From the NCBI RefSeq assembly GCF_030867385.1, contig NZ_JAPFBJ010000001.1, positions 1,350,424 through 1,414,423 of the forward strand: 64,000 bases of DNA. The letters are read 5' to 3'. Below are positions 29,998-38,625 of this stretch, one piece after another. The translations under genes and the position numbers were made by a program. Position 1 is the stretch's first letter, and every line of letters begins with the position of its first letter. This DNA is from Sphingobium sp. DEHP117 (GTDB lineage: Bacteria; Pseudomonadota; Alphaproteobacteria; Sphingomonadales; Sphingomonadaceae). Under the pieces are notes generated by a model. The model had not been told where the DNA came from. It made no database searches and saw only the letters and a list, made by a program, of their open reading frames with translations.

Positions 29998-32466
29998 TTA
30001 CTCCTTGTCTTCTGGGGGGCGGGCGGCAGGGTGACGCCCAAGCAGGTCGGCCGCCCAATCGAGGCCGGCTTGGGAGAGAAAGGTCGCGGCGAAGTCGGCC
30101 TGGCCCTTTTCGGCCAGCACCGCGTCTATGCGCTTCTGGCTGTCGGGATCGGACGCGCCGCACAACGCCAGCGCGATCGGGCCTAGCCCAAGCTCGAACA
30201 GCCGGTTGCCGCGCGCTGATTGCAGATAATATTGCCGCTTGGGCGTCGCGCGGCTGACCAGTTCGATCTGGCGCGCGTTGAGACCGAAGCGGACGTAGGC
30301 CGTCTGGCCCTGCGGCTCGATCGCCCGATCATTGGGCAGCAAGATGCGCTGCGGACAGCTTTCGATGATGGCCGGCGCGATCGTGCTGTCGGCGATATCG
30401 GCTAGGCTCTGTGTCGCGAACACGACGCTGACGTTCTTCTTGCGCAGCACCTTCAGCCACTCACGAATGCGCGCGGCGAACAGCGGGTGGTCGAGGAACA
30501 CCCAGGCTTCATCCAGTACGAGAAGCGTCGGCCGCCCGGTGAAGCGCTCTTCGAGCCGGTGGAACAGGTAGGTCAGCACGGGCGCAACGACGCCCGCCTG
30601 CCCCATCAGCGCTTCAGTCTCGAAGCACTGCACGTCGGCGATCGCTAGATCGTCTTCGGCGGCGTCGAGCAGGCGGCCGAACGGTCCTTCGAGCGTATAG
30701 GGCGTGAGCGCCGATCGCAGCGGTGCCGATTGCAGCAGCAGCGACAGGCCGGTGAGCGTGCGTTCCTCGATCGGGGCAGTCGCGAGATTGGTGAGCGCCG
30801 ACCAGACGGCCTCCTTGATCTCGGGTGTGACCAGTACTTTCTCATGGGCGAGCAGCGCGCCGATCCATTCGGCCGCCCAGGCTCGTTCGTTGGAGCGATC
30901 GATGTGGCGCAGCGGCTGGAAGGCGATCGTTCGCCCGCCCTCGTCATCGGCATGACCGCTCTCGCCGCCAAGCCCGAGCGCGTGATGCGCGCCGCCCATC
31001 GCCAGCACGGCCGCGCGCGCCGAAAATCCCTTGTCGAAGACATAGACCTGGGAGTCTGGATATCGCCGGAACTGAAGCGCGAGCATTGCGAGCAGCACCG
31101 ACTTTCCGGCCCCGGTGGGTCCGACGATCAGCATATGACCGACGTCGCCGACATGCGTGCTGAGACGGAACGGCGTCGAGCCGCTGGTTTCCGCATAAAG
31201 CAGCGGCGGACCGTCGAGATGCGGATTACGCGCCGGTCCTGCCCATACCGAGGACAGCGGCATGAGATGCGCGAGATTCAGGGTGTGGACGATCGGTTGC
31301 CGGACGTTCGCATAGACATGGCCCGGCAGGCTCGACAGCCACGCCTCGACCACATTCATGCCCTCGCGGATGCAGGTGAAGCCGAGCCCGTTGACGATGC
31401 GCTCGACCGCGCGGACCTTTTCCTCGACGCGGGCGCGGTCGATATCGGCAACGGTGATCGTCGTCGTCAGATAGCCGAACGCGACATGATCGCCGCCGAG
31501 CGCCTGCAAGGCCAGGTCGGCATCGACCACCTTGTTGTCGGCATCGCTGTCGAGAAGCTGGACCGGCTGGTTGTAGATGACTTCGCGCAGCAGCGCGGTG
31601 ATCGACTTGCGCTTGTTGAACCACTGCCGCCGCAGGCGAGTGAGCGCTTTGGTTGCGTCGGTCTTGTCGAGCGCAATGAAGCGCGTCACCCAGCGATAGC
31701 CAAAATCCTCATGGTTGAGTCCGTCGAGGATGCCGGGACGGCTCGCGTTCGGAAATCCGAGAATGGTCAGCGTCCGCAGATGCTGGTCGCCCAGCATCGG
31801 CTCCAGCCCGCCGGTCAGCGGCGTGTCGGCCAGCAGCCCGTCCAGATAGATGGGCGTTTCGGGCACGGCGACGACATGGCGGCGCGCGGAGATCGCACCG
31901 TGGAGAAAGGTCAGCATTTCGCTGTCGCCGAGCGCGCGCACCTCGGGCATGAAGCCTCTGAACAGGTCAAGCGCGCGATCCGTCTCGGCGATGAAGCCGG
32001 CAAGCGCTTGTCGCCAGTCGCGGCCCTTCGCGTCGTCGCTGCGCTCGACCAGCGCTCGGCCCGCCGTGTCCGCCTGATCGGGCGGAGGCAGGAAGGTGAG
32101 CGTCAGATAATAGCGGCTCTCGAAATGCGCGCCCGCGCTTTCGAACGCCGCGCGCCGTTCCTCATCGACCAGCCACGACGCCGCATCGGGAAAGCTGCTG
32201 TCGGGATAACCCAGCGCTTCGCGCCGCTCGGCCTCGAAATGGAGTGCCCAGCCCGAGCCGAAGCGCTTCAGGACATTGTTCGCCCGCGCGCAGGCGGCGA
32301 CAAGCTCGGCTTCGGTGGCGGATTCTAGATCGGGGCCGCGGAACCTGAGGACGCGCGAAAAGCTGCCGTCCTTGTTGAGCACCACGCCGGGCGCGACAAG
32401 CGCCGCCCATGGAAGGTGATCGGCGAGCCGGGCGGCCTTCTGACGGTATTCGCGCAGATTCAGCAT
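29998..32466 (-). CDS. trbE: conjugal transfer ATPase TrbE (VirB4 family)
   Basis: 822 aa, the ATPase that drives pilus assembly and substrate transfer. Walker A GPTGAGKS (LIVGPTGAGKSVLLAM) and Walker B LLVLDEAWVFLD are both intact; VIYNQPVQLL and FATQSLADIADS are VirB4-type blocks. The start at 32466 was chosen at MLNLREYRQKA, matching the family and overlapping trbD by 7 bases. The longer open frame upstream is the trbD region in another frame. Confidence 0.93.
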   Translation of the reverse strand: MLNLREYRQKAARLADHLPWAALVAPGVVLNKDGSFSRVLRFRGPDLESATEAELVAACARANNVLKRFGSGWALHFEAERREALGYPDSSFPDAASWLVDEERRAAFESAGAHFESRYYLTLTFLPPPDQADTAGRALVERSDDAKGRDWRQALAGFIAETDRALDLFRGFMPEVRALGDSEMLTFLHGAISARRHVVAVPETPIYLDGLLADTPLTGGLEPMLGDQHLRTLTILGFPNASRPGILDGLNHEDFGYRWVTRFIALDKTDATKALTRLRRQWFNKRKSITALLREVIYNQPVQLLDSDADNKVVDADLALQALGGDHVAFGYLTTTITVADIDRARVEEKVRAVERIVNGLGFTCIREGMNVVEAWLSSLPGHVYANVRQPIVHTLNLAHLMPLSSVWAGPARNPHLDGPPLLYAETSGSTPFRLSTHVGDVGHMLIVGPTGAGKSVLLAMLALQFRRYPDSQVYVFDKGFSARAAVLAMGGAHHALGLGGESGHADDEGGRTIAFQPLRHIDRSNERAWAAEWIGALLAHEKVLVTPEIKEAVWSALTNLATAPIEERTLTGLSLLLQSAPLRSALTPYTLEGPFGRLLDAAEDDLAIADVQCFETEALMGQAGVVAPVLTYLFHRLEERFTGRPTLLVLDEAWVFLDHPLFAARIREWLKVLRKKNVSVVFATQSLADIADSTIAPAIIESCPQRILLPNDRAIEPQGQTAYVRFGLNARQIELVSRATPKRQYYLQSARGNRLFELGLGPIALALCGASDPDSQKRIDAVLAEKGQADFAATFLSQAGLDWAADLLGRHPAARPPEDKE

Positions 32467-32732
32467 GACAGATGCCCCTTCTGGCGAAGGTGGCGAACCA
32501 GGACCGGGGCGAAGTCGGGATCGCGTTTGGCGGCGAACACCGCGAGGGTGTGCCCGAACGCCCACATGGCCAGCCCGGCGATCCACTGCTGGAGACCGAG
32601 CCCGAGCGCGGCCGCGATCGTACCATTGACGATCGCGATCGCCCTCGGCGCCCCGCCGAGCAGGATCGGCTCGGCGAGCGCGCGGTGCATCGGCGCCTCG
32701 AAACCCTCGATATGACTGCCGGAGGCGATCAC
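32460..32732 (-). CDS. trbD: conjugal transfer protein TrbD (VirB3 family)
   Basis: 90 aa with GTG start overlapping the trbC stop (GTGA). PMHRALAEPILLGGAPR is the TrbD/VirB3 signature, followed by a hydrophobic pair (AIVNGTIAAALGLGLQQW, LAMWAFGHTLAVFAAKRDPDFAPVL). The start is set by translational coupling; no ATG is available nearby. Confidence 0.88.
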   Translation of the reverse strand: MIASGSHIEGFEAPMHRALAEPILLGGAPRAIAIVNGTIAAALGLGLQQWIAGLAMWAFGHTLAVFAAKRDPDFAPVLVRHLRQKGHLSC

Positions 32733-33082
32733 GAGATGAGCGCTCCACCGCCGAAGCTGAAGAAGCTGAGGAAGAAGCTCGACGCCGCGAACGCAATCGA
32801 CAGGCCGAAGATGATCTGGATGAGGCGGCGGAACCCGCCTGCTGTCTCGCCGAACGCCAGCGTCAAACCGGTGACGATGATGATGATCACCGCGACGATC
32901 TTGGCGACCGGACCCTGGACCGACTCCAGCACCTGCTGGAGCGGTTCCTCCCACGGCATGCCCGAGCCGGCGGCCTGCGCGGTGGCGGCGAGCGCAAGCC
33001 CGAGGCCGATGGCGGCTCCGGTGAGGAAGATGCTCCGACGATCAGGAATACGGGCAGGAATACGGGACAAGCGCATGGTCAT
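32729..33082 (-). CDS. trbC: conjugal transfer pilin TrbC (VirB2 family)
   Basis: 117 aa; pilin precursor. A signal peptide region (FLTGAAIGLGLALAATAQAAG) precedes the mature pilin with two hydrophobic helices (VAVIIIIVTGLTLAFGE and GLSIAFAASSFFLSFF). Overlaps trbB by 4 bases. An internal ATG two codons in is an alternative start. Confidence 0.9.
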   Translation of the reverse strand: MTMRLSRIPARIPDRRSIFLTGAAIGLGLALAATAQAAGSGMPWEEPLQQVLESVQGPVAKIVAVIIIIVTGLTLAFGETAGGFRRLIQIIFGLSIAFAASSFFLSFFSFGGGALIS

Positions 33083-34101
33083 TCTCCTTGGGGTTCGAGG
33101 GCGTGGTCGGGAGTAAGGTCGAGGACGGCGTAGCCGCCGTCGGGATCGAGGCCGGCGACGCGCGCGATCGTGTCGACGCGGCGCGCGAGGCCGCGCCCGG
33201 CGATGAACACGATCATGTCGATGGATTCGGCGATCAGCCGGCGCGGAACGGTGACGACGCTTTCCTGCACGAGCTGCTCGAGCCGGTAGAGGGCCGACAC
33301 TGCCGAATTGGCGTGGACGGTTGCGATGCCGCCCGGATGCCCGGTGTTCCAGGCTTTGAGCATGTCGAGCGCTTCGCGCCCGCGCACCTCGCCAACGACG
33401 ATGCGATCGGGGCGGAGCCGCAATGTCGAGCGGACAAGATCAGCCATCGTGACGCCGCCGGCTCCGGCAGTGCCGATCGTACGCGTGCGCAGCCCCACCA
33501 CGTCGGGCGCGGCGCATTGCAACTCACGCGTGTCTTCAATGATGATGACGCGTTCATCGAGGTGCGCCATCTCGGCGAGCAGCGCGTTGGCAAGCGTCGT
33601 CTTGCCCGAACTGGTGCCGCCCGCGACCAGGATGTTCTTGCGCTCGACCACGGCCATCGACAGCAGTCGCGCCGTGTCGGCGAGCATGATGCCGTCCCGC
33701 ACATAGTCGAGCAAAGTGTAGATGCGCGCCGCGGGCTTGCGGATCGAGAAGCATGGCGCGAGGCTGACCGGCGGCAGGATACCCTCGAACCGCTCGCCCG
33801 CGCCTTCGCCGTGCGGCGGCAGCTCGGCCGAAACGATCGGCGCATTGCCATGAACCTCGGTGCGCGCGTGGGATGCTACCAGACGAATGATCCGCTCGAC
33901 TTGCGCGGGCTCATATTTGGTGCCGGTATCGATCCGGCCTTCGCCAAGTCGATCGAGGCGCAACACGCCGTCCGGGTTGACCATGATCTCGATGACCATC
34001 GGATCGGCCAGCGCCGCCGCGATAGTCGTCCCCATCGCGGTGCGCAGCATCGCGCGCCGACGCCCTGCGGAATTATCGGAGCCGAAAAGCGTGTCGCTCA
34101 T
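33079..34101 (-). CDS. trbB: conjugal transfer ATPase TrbB (VirB11 family)
   Basis: 340 aa secretion ATPase. Walker A GGTSSGKTT, Asp box IIEDTRELQ, Walker B-type RIVVGEVRG and a His box GIATVHANSA are all present, in that order. Overlaps both trbC and the CopG-like gene by 4 bases. First of the trb genes proper. Confidence 0.93.
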   Translation of the reverse strand: MSDTLFGSDNSAGRRRAMLRTAMGTTIAAALADPMVIEIMVNPDGVLRLDRLGEGRIDTGTKYEPAQVERIIRLVASHARTEVHGNAPIVSAELPPHGEGAGERFEGILPPVSLAPCFSIRKPAARIYTLLDYVRDGIMLADTARLLSMAVVERKNILVAGGTSSGKTTLANALLAEMAHLDERVIIIEDTRELQCAAPDVVGLRTRTIGTAGAGGVTMADLVRSTLRLRPDRIVVGEVRGREALDMLKAWNTGHPGGIATVHANSAVSALYRLEQLVQESVVTVPRRLIAESIDMIVFIAGRGLARRVDTIARVAGLDPDGGYAVLDLTPDHALEPQGE

Positions 34102-34523
34102 CGCCCACCTCCATTGTCTTTCGCGGAGGCAGCAAGCGTGCGCTGGCCGCTGGCGAGCGCTTCGCCGACGCGGGCAATGAACGCCTCGAAGCGGTCTCGG
34201 CCGATCGCACGCGCCGCTTCGTCGGCTTCGGCCAAAGGGGCCTGCACCATCAGTTCATAGCGGATGAACAGCGCCAGGCTCTCGAGCAGCACATGCCCGT
34301 CACGCTCGACACGCCCCAGCGCGAGCGACATGCGATCGAGCCGCTGGCTGAACTTGTTCTCCAGCCCGCTCGCCGCCTGCCGGTTGAGCCAGGCGGTGAG
34401 CGCGTCGGTGAGGATCGCCGATTTGGACGCGCCGGGCTGGCTCGCCAGCGCCTCGAAGCGGTGGCTCAGATCTTCGGGCAGGAAGAGCTGGTAGCGGACG
34501 CGGTTGGGTTTGATCGCCGCCAT
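34098..34523 (-). CDS. CopG-type ribbon-helix-helix protein of the trb operon
   Basis: 141 aa: an N-terminal CopG-like fold (RVRYQLFLPEDLSHRFEALA) and a helical C-terminus (QRLDRMSLALGRVERDG). It lies between traG and trbB with 4- and 2-base spacings, as in many Trb elements, and probably regulates the transfer operon. The precise target is not visible. Confidence 0.8.
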   Translation of the reverse strand: MAAIKPNRVRYQLFLPEDLSHRFEALASQPGASKSAILTDALTAWLNRQAASGLENKFSQRLDRMSLALGRVERDGHVLLESLALFIRYELMVQAPLAEADEAARAIGRDRFEAFIARVGEALASGQRTLAASAKDNGGGR

Positions 34524-34525
34524 CG

Positions 34526-36571
34526 TCAGAAGCTCGGCAGTGTGTCGCTGTCGCGACCCTGGTTGATGGTATGGGCGCGGATCAGCGTGCCGGTGGTGCC
34601 GGCGCGGTCCATCGCGTGCTTTTCGGCGACGGGATCGGTGTCGTCGCGGTCGAGGCCGAGAAGATCGAGCTGCCTGGGCGGTTCGGGCTTTTTGGTCTGT
34701 TCCTCGCCGAGTCCGGGATGGCGCTGCTGTTGCAAGCCGCCGTCCTCATCGGCTTTCGCGTCGTCGTCGGCCTTGCCAAGCCGGCTGTCAGGCGCGCGGA
34801 CCAGCCCGCTCCAATCGTCGGGGCGGCCCTGCGGGCGATCGGGATAGTCTCCGGGCGCGAGCTGGGGCGGCGGCGCGATCCGCTCGCGGAAATTGCGATC
34901 CTCGTAATAGCGCAGCTTCTTCGCGCGGATCGGCGCCATGCCGGAAACGAGCACCAGTTCGTCCTTGGGCGGGAGCTGCATCACCTCGCCGGTGGTCAGG
35001 AGCGGCCGCGCCGTCTCCTGCCGGCTGACCATGACATGGGCCAACCACAGCGCGAGCCTGTGGCCGGCGTAGTTGCGCATCGCGCGCTGCTCGGTGGCGA
35101 TGCCGAGCGCGTCCGAGATCCGCCGCGCCGTGCGTTCGTCATTGGTCGCGAAGGCAATACGGACATGGCAGTTATCGAGAATGGAGTTGTGCTCGCCATA
35201 TGCCTTCTCGATTTGATTGAGCGACTGCGCGATCAGGAAGGCGCGAACCCCATAGCCTGCAAGAAACGCAAGGCTGGTCTCGAAGAAGTCGAGGCGCCCC
35301 AATGCCGGAAACTCGTCCAGCATCATCAGGAGCTTGTGCTTGCCCGCCTTGGCAGGATCGGCATCCAGCTTCTCGGTAAGGCGGCGACCAATCTGGTTGA
35401 GCACCAAGCGTACCAGCGGCTTGGTTCGGCTGATGTCCGATGGCGGAATGACGAGGTAGAGCGAGACGGGGTGGCCCGCCTCGACGAGATCCGCGATCCG
35501 CCAGTCGCAGCGCGACGTGACCTCGGCGACGGTCGGGTCGCGATAGAGGCCGAGAAATGACATGGCGGTGGAGAGGACGCCGCTGCGCTCGTTCTCGGAC
35601 TTGTTGAGCACCTCGCGCGCCGCCGACGCCACGACCGGATGCACGATCGGCGCATCCTTCGTGCCGAGATGATTGGTGGTCATCATCCGCCGGAGCGTGG
35701 TGACGAACGGCTGCTGGGGGTCCGACAGGAATGTGGCTACCCGCGCGAGCGTCTTTTCCGGCTCGGCATAAAGAACGTGGAGGATCGCGCCGACCAGCAG
35801 GCTGTGGCTGGTTTTCTCCCAATGGTTGCGCCGTTCGAGCGCGCCTTCGGGATCGACCAGGATGTCGGCGATGTTCTGGACGTCGCGGACCTCATGCTCG
35901 CCGCGCCGGACTTCGAGCAGCGGGTTGTATTTGGCGGAAGCGGGATCGGTCGGGTTGAACAGCAGGACGTGGGAGAAGCGCGCGCGCCAACCGGCGGTGA
36001 GCTGCCAGTTTTCACCCTTGATGTCGTGAACGACGGTGCTGCCGGTCCAGCCGAGCAACGTCGGTATGACCAGCCCGACGCCCTTGCCCGAACGGGTCGG
36101 CGCGAACGCCATGATATGTTCGGGGCCGTTATGGCGCAGATAACGGCCACGCGAGCGGCCCAGGAACACGCCGGCGTCACCATGAAGGCCTGCCCGCTCG
36201 ATCTCGTTCGGCTTGGCCCAGCGCGCGGAACCATAAGTGGTGACCTGGCGCGACTGCCGCGCGCGCCAGAGCGAGCCTGCGATCGCCGCGCCGCAGCCGA
36301 TGAAACCGCTCGCGCCGGCGAGCGCGCCGGCCTTGTCGAAAACATGCGGCGCATAGGCATCGTAGTGATACCACCAGGGGAAGAGCGCCCAGGGACGATA
36401 GACCGGCGTGCTTCCAGCCATGAACCAGGCCGGACCAAGTTCGGGCTGGTAGGCGAGCATCGCCGCCGCCCATTGGGTCGCCGCCCAGAGGCCCGCGATC
36501 ACGATTGCGAACACGACAAGGATCTGGCCGATGAGCAATTTGGTCGGGGTCACGTTGAAGCTCCCGCCCAT
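34526..36571 (-). CDS. traG: conjugal transfer coupling protein TraG (VirD4 family)
   Basis: 681 aa type IV coupling protein linking the relaxosome to the channel. Two N-terminal membrane helices (GQILVVFAIVIAGLWAATQW; ASGFIGCGAAIAGSLW), Walker A in FAPTRSGKGVGLVIPTLL, and Walker B LLMMLDEFPALG. A C-terminal tail of charged residues is typical. Transcribed first, with copG and the trb genes directly after. Confidence 0.93.
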   Translation of the reverse strand: MGGSFNVTPTKLLIGQILVVFAIVIAGLWAATQWAAAMLAYQPELGPAWFMAGSTPVYRPWALFPWWYHYDAYAPHVFDKAGALAGASGFIGCGAAIAGSLWRARQSRQVTTYGSARWAKPNEIERAGLHGDAGVFLGRSRGRYLRHNGPEHIMAFAPTRSGKGVGLVIPTLLGWTGSTVVHDIKGENWQLTAGWRARFSHVLLFNPTDPASAKYNPLLEVRRGEHEVRDVQNIADILVDPEGALERRNHWEKTSHSLLVGAILHVLYAEPEKTLARVATFLSDPQQPFVTTLRRMMTTNHLGTKDAPIVHPVVASAAREVLNKSENERSGVLSTAMSFLGLYRDPTVAEVTSRCDWRIADLVEAGHPVSLYLVIPPSDISRTKPLVRLVLNQIGRRLTEKLDADPAKAGKHKLLMMLDEFPALGRLDFFETSLAFLAGYGVRAFLIAQSLNQIEKAYGEHNSILDNCHVRIAFATNDERTARRISDALGIATEQRAMRNYAGHRLALWLAHVMVSRQETARPLLTTGEVMQLPPKDELVLVSGMAPIRAKKLRYYEDRNFRERIAPPPQLAPGDYPDRPQGRPDDWSGLVRAPDSRLGKADDDAKADEDGGLQQQRHPGLGEEQTKKPEPPRQLDLLGLDRDDTDPVAEKHAMDRAGTTGTLIRAHTINQGRDSDTLPSF

Positions 36572-36852
36572 ACCGCCGGATGCGGTCGGGGCGCGGCTTC
36601 AAGACTCGGCTATGGGCCGCCCGAAATGAACGGAGCCGCTGGGGGCTGGTGGGTGACCGAAGGAGATCACTCGTCGGCGACTGACTCAATATTCCAGCTC
36701 TGTTCTTTTGATCGAGCTATGACCCGAGTTGATGATTCTGCCCTGCCGTTGTCCCTCGAGGTGGCACTGACCACCACACCGCACCGCCGATGACCCGCTA
36801 CACCCTGCAAAAATCCGAGCTGCAAATTCGGGCTTGCGTGTCGGATTATCAG
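36572..36852. other. intergenic region between divergent traG and cargo operon
   Basis: About 280 bases between the traG start and the dyad before the acyl-carrier-like gene. It must hold promoters for both directions. I see no clear gene; an open frame on the minus strand covering 36686-36982 has no family feature. Confidence 0.4.
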
Positions 36853-36873
36853 ACATTATATCGCATTTAATGT
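36853..36873. promoter_or_regulatory. operator-like dyad upstream of the acyl-carrier-like gene
   Basis: ACATTA and TAATGT arms with a 9-base spacer lie 22 bases before the ATG, in an AT-rich island. Size and place fit autoregulation by the XRE protein encoded second in the operon. Confidence 0.5.
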
Positions 36874-36895
36874 AGTGAAATCGTGCGAGGCATGC

Positions 36896-37234
36896 ATGGC
36901 GACAATCGCTCCTCCGAAGCCCGCGGCAACCGCGTTTCCCAAAGCCGACGCCATTAGGGCGTTGGTCGACGAACTGCTGCAAGTGGCCAGGGCTGAGGCA
37001 CAGGTGCGCGGAATTGCCCTACCTCCGGAAAACCCGAAGATCATCCAGGCGCCCGTGCCACTCGACTCCTTGTCCGTGGTCGACACGCTTTGCGCGGTGG
37101 AGCAGGTCCTCGACATCGAGCTTCGCGACAGCATCGTCCGCACCGGCGGCTACAATTCGATCGAGAAGGCGATTGACGACCTCCTCCCTAAGATCGAACG
37201 CGTCTGGGTTAAGAAGAAAGGGTCGAAGCCATGA
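36896..37234 (+). CDS. acyl-carrier-protein-like protein
   Basis: 112 aa. The C-terminal half resembles an acyl carrier domain: PLDSLSVVDTLCAVEQVL contains the D-S-L motif in which Ser58 would receive phosphopantetheine, and GGYNSIEKAIDDLLPKI fits helices III and IV. The N-terminal 45 residues are Ala-rich with a short helix and have no counterpart in ordinary ACP. The ATG at 36896 has GCGAGG five bases upstream; a GTG 7 codons earlier is the alternative. No acyl synthase or ligase gene is nearby, so its partner is unknown. The stop overlaps the XRE gene by 4 bases. Confidence 0.6.
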   Translation: MATIAPPKPAATAFPKADAIRALVDELLQVARAEAQVRGIALPPENPKIIQAPVPLDSLSVVDTLCAVEQVLDIELRDSIVRTGGYNSIEKAIDDLLPKIERVWVKKKGSKP

Positions 37235-37605
37235 CCAATCTCGCACTCCGCCAGGAAGGCGACGAGCAGGAGCGGCGGCGCTTGGGCGACCGTCTGCGCG
37301 AAGCACGGAAATATCTCGGCCTCAAGCAGGAAGAAGTTGCTGCCTATCTCAAGATTCCCCGGACCGCGCTTACCGATATCGAGAATGGCCAGCGCCGCGT
37401 TGAAGCGATCGAACTGACGCGGCTTGCCCGTCTTTACCGCCAGTCGGTGGCCTATTTTACCGGCGAAGACGAGGCCTCCGCGAGCCTTCCCGCCGATGTC
37501 GCCCATCTGGCGCGACGCGTTGCGGCCTTGTCGACTGAGGACCGGGCCGAGCTGAGCCGGTTTGCCGAATATCTCCGCTCGCGGTCTGGCGGCGAACGGA
37601 GCTGA
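37231..37605 (+). CDS. XRE family transcriptional regulator
   Basis: 124 aa; HTH_3 domain at residues about 19-75 (LREARKYLGLKQEEVAAYLKIPRTALTDIENGQR). A C-terminal helical stretch (VAALSTEDRAELSRFAEYLRS) probably dimerises. Typical partner of ImmA/IrrE-type metallopeptidases, which cleave such repressors; the ImmA/IrrE gene is 3 bases downstream. Likely represses this operon through the dyad before the first gene. Confidence 0.85.
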   Translation: MTNLALRQEGDEQERRRLGDRLREARKYLGLKQEEVAAYLKIPRTALTDIENGQRRVEAIELTRLARLYRQSVAYFTGEDEASASLPADVAHLARRVAALSTEDRAELSRFAEYLRSRSGGERS

Positions 37606-37608
37606 TCG

Positions 37609-38619
37609 ATGGCGTCGGATTATGCGAGCGCGGTTCGCGCTGGTACGATGGCAGCGGGCCGCCTGCATCGCGAACTCGATACGCGCGCACTGATCGAGAC
37701 CCAAGGCGGCAGCGTCGATGTCTTCGGCGCGATCCATGCCGTGGGTCTACCCTTGCTGCTTCGTCCCCTGAAAGGCCTGCTCGGCGCCTATCTCAGCGCA
37801 CCTGCTCCTGGCGTTCTCGTCACGACGGAACGACCGATGAGCATCCAGCGCTTCACGGCCGCGCACGAACTCGGGCATTTTTCGATGCGACACGAGCCGA
37901 GCCTCGACGATGAGAGCATCCTGCGCCGGATGCCGATGTCGCCCGAACCGGGAAACAACTTCGAGGAAACCGAAGCCGACGCCTTTGCGATCGCCTTCAT
38001 GATGCCGAAATGGCTGATGCTCGCGCACAGCGCGCGACAAGGATGGCAGATCGATCATTTCCGGCGCCCCAATGTCGTCTATCAGCTCTCGCTGCGGATC
38101 GGCGCCAGCTATGAGGCGACGTGCCGCACCCTGGTTCGCTACAATCTGATTTCGCCATCGGTGATGACCGACCTGCTCCGGACGCAGCCGCGCAGCCTGA
38201 AGGTCGATCTCCTCAAGGACTATCGGCCCGACAACTATCGCGGCGACGTCTGGCTGCTGACCGAGCGCGATGCCGGCTCGCGGATCGATGGCAGTCGCAA
38301 TGATCTTTTCGTGCTGCGGCTCGAAGAACATAGCGGCGGTGGGTATCTCTGGGATCTCGACCAACTGATCGCCAGCGGCTTCGCCGTCGTTCGCGACGAG
38401 CGTGAGGCAATCGACGGCGATGGCATCGGTGGTCCCGTTGTCCGCCGTGTCACCGCGGCGCCCGATGCGCCGCGGCGCGGCCGCATGTCGCTCGACGAGC
38501 GGCGGCCGTGGCAGCCTGCGCCGGCCCTCACCAGCCTGACGCTCGATTTCGACCTCACCGGCCCGGAACAGACGGGCCTGTCGCGCGCCGAACGGCGGCA
38601 CCTGCTCGAGGCCGCCTGA
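37609..38619 (+). CDS. ImmA/IrrE metallopeptidase fused to a chagasin-like (I42) cysteine-protease-inhibitor domain
   Basis: 336 aa, two domains. Residues about 60-170 are an ImmA/IrrE peptidase: RFTAAHELGHFSMRH has the zinc motif HELGH (86-90), and the third ligand Glu lies in ETEADAFA (about 119-126). Residues about 211-315 match the inhibitor family I42: SGGGYLWDL (242-250) corresponds to the NPTTGY loop, GIGG (262-265) to the GxGG loop and RPW (289-291) to the third loop, in the right order and spacing. The next gene encodes a C1 (papain-like) peptidase, the known target class of chagasin inhibitors. The fusion therefore may both cleave the XRE repressor and restrain the neighbouring protease. 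The domain call is motif-based and not confirmed by profile search. Confidence 0.75.
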   Translation: MASDYASAVRAGTMAAGRLHRELDTRALIETQGGSVDVFGAIHAVGLPLLLRPLKGLLGAYLSAPAPGVLVTTERPMSIQRFTAAHELGHFSMRHEPSLDDESILRRMPMSPEPGNNFEETEADAFAIAFMMPKWLMLAHSARQGWQIDHFRRPNVVYQLSLRIGASYEATCRTLVRYNLISPSVMTDLLRTQPRSLKVDLLKDYRPDNYRGDVWLLTERDAGSRIDGSRNDLFVLRLEEHSGGGYLWDLDQLIASGFAVVRDEREAIDGDGIGGPVVRRVTAAPDAPRRGRMSLDERRPWQPAPALTSLTLDFDLTGPEQTGLSRAERRHLLEAA

Positions 38620-38625
38620 CGCCCC

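Noticed and set aside
36686..36982. A minus-strand reading frame of 98 codons before traG
   Set aside because: It overlaps the operator and the acyl-carrier-like gene on the other strand, has no family features and no ribosome site; more likely a chance frame.
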